Of a DNA stretch of 21,004 nt, positions 15,055 through 21,004 are shown piece after piece. The notes beneath the pieces were generated by a model, which worked only from the letters and a program-made list of their open reading frames with translations, was not told the origin of the DNA and ran no database searches. This stretch comes from CANKHJ01 sp035556495. Lineage in GTDB: Bacteria > Pseudomonadota > Alphaproteobacteria > Rhizobiales > Xanthobacteraceae. The position numbers and the translations under genes are program-made. The DNA is taken from positions 1 to 21,004 of the forward strand of contig DATMEW010000138.1 in the NCBI GenBank assembly GCA_035556495.1. The letters run 5' to 3'. Position 1 is the first letter of the stretch. The number at the start of each line of letters is the position of its first letter.

Positions 15055-16582
15055 CATCGGCGGGCCGGCGCGGCAGGCCGCTCCGGCCCTCTTCGATCTT
15101 GCGATCATCGGCGGCGGCATCAACGGTGTCGGCATCGCGCGGGATGCCGCGGGCCGCGGCCTGAAGGCGCTGCTGGTCGAACAGGGCGATCTGGCCTCGG
15201 GCACCTCCTCGGCGTCCAGCAAGCTCGTCCACGGCGGCCTGCGCTATCTGGAGCAGGGTGAATTTCGCCTCGTGCGCGAGGCGCTGGCCGAGCGCGAGGT
15301 GCTGATGGCCATCGCGCCGCATCTGGTGCGGCCGATGCGGTTCGTTCTTCCGGTGCGGGCCGGCATGCGGCCTGCGCCGCTGCTGCGGGTCGGACTTTTT
15401 ATCTATGACTATCTGGCGCCGCGCCGTCTGCTGCCGAAGACAAGGACGCTGCGTCTGAGAAGCGATCCGTTGGGCGCGCCTCTGGCGGATGCGCCGCGTG
15501 TCGGCTTCGAATATTCAGATTGCTGGGTGGATGACGCGCGGCTGGTCGTGGCCAATGCGGTCGATGCCGCCGAGCGCGGCGCGACGATCCGCACGCGGAC
15601 GCGCTGCATCGAGGCCGAGCGCGGCGACACATGGCGGCTGGTGCTGATGTCGCGCGGCCGGCGCGACGTTGCGCATGCGCGCATGCTGGTGAATGCGGGC
15701 GGCCCCTGGGTCGGGGCGGTGGCCGAAGAGGTCGTGAAGGTGCCGCTGTCCGGTCGCGTGCGGCTCGATCGCGGCAGTCATATCGTCGTGCCGCGGCTGT
15801 TCGCGCATGACCGTGCTTATATCCTGCAAGCCGACGACCGCCGCGTGGTGTTCGCGCTGCCCTATGAGGACGACTTCACGCTGATCGGCACCACCGATGC
15901 AGCCTTTGCCGGCGATCCCGCCGCAGTGGCGGCGACCGCCGAGGATGTCGCCTATCTGTGCGGCGTCGCCGGCAGCTATTTCCGTCAGCCGGTCACGCCG
16001 GCCGATGTGGTGTGGTCCTATGCCGGCGTGCGTGCGCTCCATGACGATGGCGACGCCCGCGCGCAGGACGTGAGCCGGGATTACCGTCTTGAACGCGACG
16101 TGGCAGGCGGCGCGCCGCTGCTCACCGTCATCGGCGGCAAGATCACGACATATCGCAAGCTGGCCGAGGCCGCGCTGGACAAGCTTGCGCACGATCCCGG
16201 CTCCGGCATTCCAGCGGCTCCCTGGACCGCGACGGCGCCCTTGCCCGGTGGGGATTTTCCCGCCGGCAGCCTCGAGCGTCAGTTGCCGCGTGCGCTGGAG
16301 CGATGGCCGTTCCTCACCGCAGCCTTCGCCCGGCGGCTGCTCCAGACCTATGGCCGCCGCATGGAGTTCATTCTGGGCGAGGCCACGGTCATGGCGGATC
16401 TGGGCGCGTGTTTCGGCGCGGACCTCACCGCCGCGGAAGTCCGCTATCTGATGCGCTACGAATGGGCCGAAACCGAGGATGATGTGCTGTGGCGGCGGAC
16501 CAAGCTTGGCCTGCGGCTGTCGCTGGCGGAGCGTCAGGCGCTCGGCCGGTTCATGGCGGCGGAGATCGGCCAGGCCGATTGA
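15047..16582 (+). CDS. glpD: Glycerol-3-phosphate dehydrogenase (FAD, quinone-linked)
   Basis: Oxidises sn-glycerol 3-phosphate to dihydroxyacetone phosphate and passes electrons to the quinone pool; a peripheral inner-membrane flavoenzyme. The 511-residue protein has the dinucleotide-binding GGGINGVG at residues 22-29 and the GlpD signature SGTSSASSKLVHGGLRYLEQ just after it, followed by LIGTTDAAF and GGKITTYRKLAE near the FAD domain end and a C-terminal helical domain. I chose ATG 15047, which overlaps the matB stop by 8 bp (ATGCCTGA); ATG 15035, four codons earlier, is also possible. The overlap implies translation coupled to matB. No glycerol kinase, glycerol facilitator or G3P transporter is in the window, so pairing with malonate enzymes is unusual. 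Confidence 0.95.
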   Translation: MPDIGGPARQAAPALFDLAIIGGGINGVGIARDAAGRGLKALLVEQGDLASGTSSASSKLVHGGLRYLEQGEFRLVREALAEREVLMAIAPHLVRPMRFVLPVRAGMRPAPLLRVGLFIYDYLAPRRLLPKTRTLRLRSDPLGAPLADAPRVGFEYSDCWVDDARLVVANAVDAAERGATIRTRTRCIEAERGDTWRLVLMSRGRRDVAHARMLVNAGGPWVGAVAEEVVKVPLSGRVRLDRGSHIVVPRLFAHDRAYILQADDRRVVFALPYEDDFTLIGTTDAAFAGDPAAVAATAEDVAYLCGVAGSYFRQPVTPADVVWSYAGVRALHDDGDARAQDVSRDYRLERDVAGGAPLLTVIGGKITTYRKLAEAALDKLAHDPGSGIPAAPWTATAPLPGGDFPAGSLERQLPRALERWPFLTAAFARRLLQTYGRRMEFILGEATVMADLGACFGADLTAAEVRYLMRYEWAETEDDVLWRRTKLGLRLSLAERQALGRFMAAEIGQAD

Positions 16583-16654
16583 GCCGTCCGCATGGGGGCT
16601 GTTCAGCGCATTTTAGCAAGCACGGTTACGGAGCTTCAATCTGTGCCTGATCTG

Positions 16655-16674
16655 ATGCAGGCGCTGCATGGAGG
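16655..16674 (+). promoter_or_regulatory. Stem-loop abutting the receiver-gene ribosome-binding site
   Basis: ATGCAG (16655-16660) and CTGCAT (16664-16669) form a perfect 6-bp stem with a 3-nt loop directly followed by GGAGG (16670-16674), the ribosome-binding site of the GTG start at 16681. The site itself is not in the stem. It may set mRNA structure near the start, or be chance. Confidence 0.35.
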
Positions 16675-16680
16675 CTGCGG

Positions 16681-17262
16681 GTGGGGTCGTCTGTCGACAA
16701 CGGTAAAGCCTGGCCGGGCCAGCCAGCGGGGGATAGGAGCCCCGTTGGTGCGGCTGCTGCTTTGCCTGACGGTTTGTCGCTGAAGCGCCGGGTCGAGGCG
16801 CTGCGGGTGCTGATCGTCGATGACAATGTCTATATCCGCCGGGTCGTGCGCGGCATGCTCCAGCATCTGGGCGTGCGCGCCGTGCATGAAGCCGCCGATG
16901 GCGTTTCGGGTCTGGAAGCGATCCGGGCGCTCAATCCCGATGTGGTCCTGCTCGACTGGGAGATGCCGCTGCTGAACGGCGCGGAATTCATGCGCATCGT
17001 TCGTTCTCCCGATCTGTTTCCATTCCCCGACGTGTCTATCGTCATGCTGACGAGCCATGGCGAACGATGGCGCGTCGTCGAATCGGCCCGGCTCGGGGTC
17101 AACGAATTTCTGGTCAAGCCGGTCTCTCCCCAGCGCCTCTTGGAGAAGCTGCACGCCTTGGTGGCCAGGCCGCGACCTTTTGTGCAGACCAGCGCCTATT
17201 ATGGGCCGGAGCCGCGTCGCCCGACCGGCGAGTTGCCTGAAGCCGCATCGCCGGACCGCTGA
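16681..17262 (+). CDS. CheY-like single-domain response regulator with terminal extensions
   Basis: A 193-residue cytoplasmic receiver protein without a DNA-binding domain. Key residues are in place: acidic pair D47-D48 (IVDDN), phosphoacceptor D92 (LLDWEMP), T124 (VMLTSHG) and K146 (LVKPVS). About 40 residues precede the receiver (Gly/Ala/Pro-rich) and about 35 follow it (Tyr/Pro/Arg-containing tail). The GTG start at 16681 is supported by GGAGG with 6-nt spacing. It lies about 100 bp after glpD and about 155 bp before the transporter operon. It could take phosphate from the hybrid kinase at 9850 or from a distant kinase; the sequence does not decide. Such stand-alone receivers act by protein contact, for example in motility or stress signalling. 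Confidence 0.85.
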   Translation: MGSSVDNGKAWPGQPAGDRSPVGAAAALPDGLSLKRRVEALRVLIVDDNVYIRRVVRGMLQHLGVRAVHEAADGVSGLEAIRALNPDVVLLDWEMPLLNGAEFMRIVRSPDLFPFPDVSIVMLTSHGERWRVVESARLGVNEFLVKPVSPQRLLEKLHALVARPRPFVQTSAYYGPEPRRPTGELPEAASPDR

Positions 17263-17285
17263 ATCTGGCGCTGAATCTGCGACCG

Positions 17286-17306
17286 CGCCCGCGTTGCAGT
17301 CGGGCG
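17286..17306 (+). terminator. Hairpin after the receiver gene
   Basis: CGCCCG (17286-17291) and CGGGCG (17301-17306) form a perfect 6-bp stem with a 9-nt loop, starting 24 nt after the stop codon. There is no U run, so terminator activity is only possible. The remainder of the gap to 17418 shows no clear promoter. Confidence 0.3.
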
Positions 17307-17418
17307 TGGCAGCGGCACGGCGCGCTGTGTATCGCGCAGAACCGAATTCTCTTTCGCTGTCCGATCGTCTAGCGTGCGCCGGCGCGCGCGATGCCGCACG
17401 GCCTTGAGGTGGAATGAA

Positions 17419-18543
17419 TTGATCGGTGCGACAGGCGTGACAAATGCCGCTCCAGGCGGTGCGCTCGTCCAGTTCGAGAATGTGACCAAGCGCTATGGCG
17501 ACGTGGCCGCGGTCGCCAATATTTCGCTGGACGTCATGGATGACGAGTTCTTCGCTCTGCTCGGCCCGTCTGGTTGCGGCAAGACCACGCTGCTGCGGTT
17601 GCTTGCAGGTTTCGAAACCCCGGACGCCGGGCGCATTCTCCTGGCCGGCGAGGATATTTCCCAGGTGCCGCCGCATCGCCGCCCGGTCAATATGATGTTC
17701 CAGAGCTATGCCCTGTTTCCGCACCTCACGGTTGAGAGCAACATTGCTTTCGGCCTCCGGCAGGAAGGCATGGCGCGGGCGCGGATTGCGGAACGGGTGC
17801 GCGAGATGCTGGCGCTGGTGAAGCTGGAGGGGCTCGGCCCGCGCAAGCCGCATCAGTTGTCCGGCGGACAGCGCCAGCGGGTGGCGCTTGCAAGGTCGCT
17901 GGCGAAGCATCCGCGCCTGCTGCTGCTGGACGAGCCGCTGGCGGCGCTCGACAAGAAATTGCGCGAAGATACCCAGTTCGAGCTGGCGCGGCTGCGCGAA
18001 CGCCTTGGAGTCACGTTTCTCGTTGTGACCCACGATCAGGTCGAGGCCATGAGCCTGGCGGACCGCATTGCCGTGATGAATCGCGGGGCGGTGGTGCAGG
18101 TGGGCCGGCCGGCCGAGATCTACGAACAGCCGGCCTCGGCCTGGGTCGCGGATTTCGTCGGGGATGTGAACCTGTTCGATGGCGAGATCGCGGCCGTCGA
18201 GGGCGGTCTCGTGCGCGTCGCGACGCGCACGGCCTTCCAGATGGTCGTTGCCGGCTCCGCGCCGGTTGGCGCTGCGGTGACGGTCGCGATCCGGCCAGAG
18301 AAATTCATGCTGCTGACACAGCGGCCGGAGGCGCGCGACAATTGCCTGCCCGGCACCGTGAGCGACATCGCCTATCAGGGTGGGGTTTCGCTCTACAGAG
18401 TGCGCCTCGACACCGGCTTCGTGGTGCAGGCGGCGGCTGCGAATGCGACGCGGCGCGGCGCCGTCGTAGCGGCGGGGGATCGGGTCTGGCTCGCCTTCGC
18501 GCCCGAGGCGGCGGTGCTGCTTCCGCCGGGAGAGGCATCGTGA
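17419..18543 (+). CDS. ABC transporter ATPase, spermidine/putrescine (PotA) type
   Basis: Cytoplasmic ATP-hydrolysing subunit of an importer. The 374-residue protein shows Walker A GPSGCGKT at 49-56, Q-loop Q95 (MMFQSYALFPH), signature LSGGQ at 147-151, Walker B LLLLDEP at 167-173, switch H205 (THDQVEA) and a C-terminal TOBE-type domain from about residue 290 (VAIRPEKFMLL). RRPVNMMFQSYALFPHLTV and the overall length fit PotA/PotG. I chose the TTG at 17419 because GAGGTGGA lies 6 nt upstream; GTG 17437 and GTG 17374 are in-frame alternatives. Its stop overlaps the next gene start by 4 bp. Substrate is assigned from family only: polyamines, or another small cation or organic solute. Confidence 0.9.
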   Translation: MIGATGVTNAAPGGALVQFENVTKRYGDVAAVANISLDVMDDEFFALLGPSGCGKTTLLRLLAGFETPDAGRILLAGEDISQVPPHRRPVNMMFQSYALFPHLTVESNIAFGLRQEGMARARIAERVREMLALVKLEGLGPRKPHQLSGGQRQRVALARSLAKHPRLLLLDEPLAALDKKLREDTQFELARLRERLGVTFLVVTHDQVEAMSLADRIAVMNRGAVVQVGRPAEIYEQPASAWVADFVGDVNLFDGEIAAVEGGLVRVATRTAFQMVVAGSAPVGAAVTVAIRPEKFMLLTQRPEARDNCLPGTVSDIAYQGGVSLYRVRLDTGFVVQAAAANATRRGAVVAAGDRVWLAFAPEAAVLLPPGEAS

Positions 18544-19484
18544 GCGAGGCTCCGCAAGCCGGACGGCGACGGCCGCGCCCGGAGCGGCATCTGCCGGGCA
18601 GCCGTCTGCTGGTCGTCATTCCGGCACTGTGGCTGATCGTCTTTTTCCTCGTGCCGTTTTTCATCGTCGGCAAGATCAGCCTGTCGCAGACGGTGATCGC
18701 GCAGCCGCCGTATCTTCCGGTGTTCGATCTCGCGGCAGGGTTCGAGCAACTGAAGCAGGATCTGGCTTCGCTCTCGCTGGATGCCTATGGGCTGATCGCG
18801 TCCGACACGTTGTATCTGTTCTCCTATTTCAAGAGCGTGCAGGTTGCGCTCATCGCCACCGCGATCCTGCTCTGTATCGGCTTTCCCATCGCCTATGCCA
18901 TCGCACGCGCGCCGCGCGGCTGGCAGCCGGTGCTGTTCATGCTGGTGGTGCTGCCGTTCTGGACGTCGTTCCTGATCCGCATCTATGCTTGGATGAACAT
19001 CCTCCAGCGCGACGGCCTGCTCAATCAGGCATTGCTCGCGCTCGGTATCGTCGATACGCCGCCGGCCTGGCTGGCGAGCGACACCGCGGTGATGATCGGT
19101 CTCGTCTATTCCTATCTGCCGTTCATGGTGCTGCCGATCTACGCTACGCTGGAGCGGATGGACGAGACGCTGCTGGAAGCCGCCGCCGATCTCGGCGCGC
19201 CGCGCTGGAAGGCGTTCTGGCTCGTCACCCTGCCGCTGGCGCGGCCGGGCATCGTCGCCGGCATGCTGCTGTGTTTCATCCCCATCCTTGGCGAATTCGT
19301 CATTCCGGACCTGCTCGGCAGTTCTGAAACCGCGATGATCGGCCAGGTGCTCTGGACCGAGTTCTTTTCCAACAAGGACTGGCCTGTCGCCTCCGCGCTT
19401 GCGGTGGTCCTGCTGGCGCTGTTGCTCTGGCCGATCCTGCTCTATCAGCGCGCTCAGATCCGCGCGGCGGAGGGGCCGCGATGA
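18540..19484 (+). CDS. ABC transporter permease, PotB/PotH type
   Basis: Inner-membrane permease of 314 residues with about six membrane segments. The first lies at about 23-44 (LLVVIPALWLIVFFLVPFFI) and is followed by a long periplasmic loop to about 95, as in PotB/PotH. The EAA loop that docks the ATPase is at 213-238 (EAAADLGAPRWKAFWLVTLP). The start is GTG 18540 in a GTGA overlap with the ATPase stop, with GGGAGAGG a few nt upstream. The next permease starts in an ATGA overlap, so the three genes are translationally coupled. Confidence 0.92.
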   Translation: MSEAPQAGRRRPRPERHLPGSRLLVVIPALWLIVFFLVPFFIVGKISLSQTVIAQPPYLPVFDLAAGFEQLKQDLASLSLDAYGLIASDTLYLFSYFKSVQVALIATAILLCIGFPIAYAIARAPRGWQPVLFMLVVLPFWTSFLIRIYAWMNILQRDGLLNQALLALGIVDTPPAWLASDTAVMIGLVYSYLPFMVLPIYATLERMDETLLEAAADLGAPRWKAFWLVTLPLARPGIVAGMLLCFIPILGEFVIPDLLGSSETAMIGQVLWTEFFSNKDWPVASALAVVLLALLLWPILLYQRAQIRAAEGPR

Positions 19485-20290
19485 GCAGCGTCAAGGGCTC
19501 GTCATGGTTCACCGTGCCTGTTCTCGCGGCCGGCCTTGCGTTTCTCTATCTGCCGATTCTGGTTCTGGTGGTGTCGTCGTTCAACGACTCACGGCTCGTC
19601 ACGGTGTGGGGCGGCTGGTCCCTGCGGTGGTACGCCTCGCTGCTGGACAACGCCGCGCTGCTCGATGCCGCATGGGTCAGCATCCGCATCGCGGCGGTGT
19701 CCGCGACGGCGGCGACGGTGCTGGGCACGCTGGCGGCACTGGCGCTCAGCAGGGCGGGCCGTTTTCGCGGCCGCACGGCTTTCGCCGGCATGGTCTATGC
19801 GCCGCTGGTGATGCCGGAGGTGATCACCGGGCTGTCGCTGCTGCTGCTGTTCGTCGCCATCGGAGCCGAGCGCGGCTTCTGGACCATCGCCATCGCCCAC
19901 ACCACCCTGACGCTGTGTTTCGTGACGGTCGTGGTCCAGTCCCGCCTCCTGACCTTCGACCGCAGCCTTGAAGAAGCGGCGATGGATCTCGGCTGTCCGC
20001 CGTTGAAGACGCTGCTCACGATCACGCTGCCGCTGATCTTCCCCGCCATCGCCGCCGGCTGGATGCTCGCCTTCACACTGTCGCTGGACGATGTTGTGCT
20101 GGCGACATTCGCCAGCGGGCCGGGCGCGACCACGCTGCCGATGCGGATCTATTCCGAGGTGCGGCTGGGTGTGAAGCCCGAGATCAACGCGATTTCAACG
20201 GTGATGATCGCCATTGCGGCGTTGGCGATCGCGGCGGCTTCGCTGTTCGGCAAACTGCACCGCATCGGTCGCCAAACCCGCCGAGGCTGA
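19481..20290 (+). CDS. ABC transporter permease, PotC/PotI type
   Basis: Inner-membrane permease of 269 residues, a normal length for PotC/PotI, with about six membrane segments (first at about 12-32). The EAA loop is at 164-190 (EEAAMDLGCPPLKTLLTITL), and FTLSLDDVVLATFASGPGAT is strongly typical of PotC/PotI. The ATG at 19481 overlaps the preceding stop (ATGA). It is the last gene of the operon; no periplasmic binding-protein gene follows, and the next gene is convergent after 11 bp. The binding protein may be encoded elsewhere. Confidence 0.93.
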   Translation: MSSVKGSSWFTVPVLAAGLAFLYLPILVLVVSSFNDSRLVTVWGGWSLRWYASLLDNAALLDAAWVSIRIAAVSATAATVLGTLAALALSRAGRFRGRTAFAGMVYAPLVMPEVITGLSLLLLFVAIGAERGFWTIAIAHTTLTLCFVTVVVQSRLLTFDRSLEEAAMDLGCPPLKTLLTITLPLIFPAIAAGWMLAFTLSLDDVVLATFASGPGATTLPMRIYSEVRLGVKPEINAISTVMIAIAALAIAAASLFGKLHRIGRQTRRG

Positions 20291-20301
20291 AAACGCCGCC
20301 G

Positions 20302-21004
20302 TCAGGGATTGGCGGTGTCCGGCCGAGCGGCCGCTGCCGCGGGCGCCGTGGCGAGGCCGTCGGCTGGCGGCGCGGCGGTTTCCGCAGTGCCGGTGATGCG
20401 CCCGAGCACGGAGCGGACCGTATCGGTGGCGCTGCGCTTGCGGACGGCTTCCAGCAACGGCGCGGCGGCGCCGGAGCGGCGGATCAGGCTGTCCGTGTCC
20501 GGCAGCATGATCGGGTCGTCCCACGGCCCCTGCACGACGAAGGGCAGCGCGAAACCGGTCTTGGCCCCGGCGACGAGGCTGGCGGTGCCCTTCATGTCGA
20601 TGTCCCGCTGCGGGATCGAGCCGACGCCGGCCATCTCGACCCGGACGGTCGGTCCTTCGATTCTGACCTCTTCGACGGCGGCTTCGCCATTCTCGATGCG
20701 GATGCCGATCCGGGCATTGTCGAACGGCGTGCGCCCGGTCCGGAATTCGCCGCCGCCGGACAGCGGCCGTCGTTCCAGGCGGCGCAGCAACTGCTCGACA
20801 TTCAGCCCGGTCAGGGCGCCGTCCCTGGCGGTCAGATGCGCCGTGCCGTTCATCGCGCGGGCGAGGCCGAAGATGCTGTCGCCTTGCGATTCGAGCACGA
20901 GGCCGAGATTTCCGGTGCCTTCGAAACGTCGGATGCCGAACAATTCGTCAAGGCAGCGCTCAAGGGAAACGCCGGTGAACTGGAGATGGGCCTTGAGGCT
21001 GGTA
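20302..21004 (-). CDS. AsmA-family protein, C-terminal part
   Basis: The frame is open from the right edge to the stop at 20302, so about 234 C-terminal residues are present and the N-terminus lies outside the window. The AsmA C-terminal character is visible in LQFTGVSLERCLDELFGI, FEGTGNLGLVLESQGDS, MNGTAHLTARDGALTGLNVE, FDNARIGIRIENGEA and FVVQGPWDDPIMLPD. AsmA-like proteins are inner-membrane-anchored periplasmic proteins linked to outer-membrane lipid or assembly homeostasis. The tail is Ala/Pro-rich, low-complexity and ends PDTANP. It converges with the transporter operon, only 11 bp apart. Confidence 0.88.
   Translation of the reverse strand, partial: TSLKAHLQFTGVSLERCLDELFGIRRFEGTGNLGLVLESQGDSIFGLARAMNGTAHLTARDGALTGLNVEQLLRRLERRPLSGGGEFRTGRTPFDNARIGIRIENGEAAVEEVRIEGPTVRVEMAGVGSIPQRDIDMKGTASLVAGAKTGFALPFVVQGPWDDPIMLPDTDSLIRRSGAAAPLLEAVRKRSATDTVRSVLGRITGTAETAAPPADGLATAPAAAAARPDTANP

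Noticed and set aside
16636..18033. 465-codon open frame opposite the receiver and ATPase genes
   Set aside because: It spans two unrelated plus-strand genes and their gap, as expected for a GC-driven open frame.
17419..20290. Glycerol-3-phosphate (Ugp/GlpSTPQ) transporter paired with glpD
   Set aside because: There is one ATPase and two permeases with PotH/PotI signatures, not the two-ATPase Glp arrangement, and a receiver gene separates it from glpD.
20287..20325. Bidirectional terminator between the convergent potC-like and AsmA genes
   Set aside because: Only a 5-bp CCGCC/GGCGG stem with a long loop, mostly inside the AsmA coding sequence and without a U tract.

Overview
The window is GC-rich DNA from an alphaproteobacterium, most likely a member of the Hyphomicrobiales (Rhizobiales). 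The basis is a GlnD and a MatB whose motifs and length fit the Bradyrhizobium/Rhodopseudomonas type, a candidate SAM-II riboswitch (a class concentrated in Alphaproteobacteria), and dense coding with translationally coupled operons. No tRNA, rRNA, CRISPR array, insertion sequence, phage or toxin-type island was seen. It looks like ordinary chromosome carrying several transport and metabolic operons.

Layout. (1) 1-1500, minus strand: a sulfonate-type ABC importer, with the periplasmic binding protein first and the start of the permease running off the left edge. Upstream are a good sigma-70-like promoter and, starting at the expected transcription start, a 53-nt element that matches the SAM-II riboswitch. 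This is the most interesting item in the window. (2) 1583-5492, plus strand: glnD (PII uridylyltransferase), whose start region is four 15-bp tandem repeats each beginning with an in-frame GTG, followed by a LOG-family phosphoribohydrolase gene with a TTG start. (3) 5473-9411, minus strand: an iron-uptake operon of the piu type, with a TonB-dependent siderophore receptor, a PiuC-like Fe(II)/2-oxoglutarate dioxygenase and a Sel1-repeat protein. An AT-rich intergenic region (9442-9849) with iron-box-like sequences separates it from the next group. (4) 9850-16582, plus strand: a membrane hybrid histidine kinase with a Cache-type sensor, then malonyl-CoA decarboxylase, malonyl-CoA synthetase (matB) and glpD. 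(5) 16681-20290, plus strand: a CheY-like receiver protein and a tightly overlapping three-gene spermidine/putrescine-type ABC transporter (ATPase and two permeases) with no binding-protein gene. (6) 20302 to the right edge, minus strand: the C-terminal part of an AsmA-family protein, convergent with the transporter.

How the genes work together. MatB activates malonate to malonyl-CoA and the decarboxylase turns that into acetyl-CoA, so the two form a malonate-use pathway; glpD overlaps matB and feeds dihydroxyacetone phosphate into central carbon. The piu genes import iron-catecholate-type siderophores under probable iron control. The sulfonate importer is probably switched off when S-adenosylmethionine is plentiful, which ties sulfur import to methionine/SAM status. 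Starts were chosen from visible Shine-Dalgarno matches and overlaps; where they are ambiguous this is stated.
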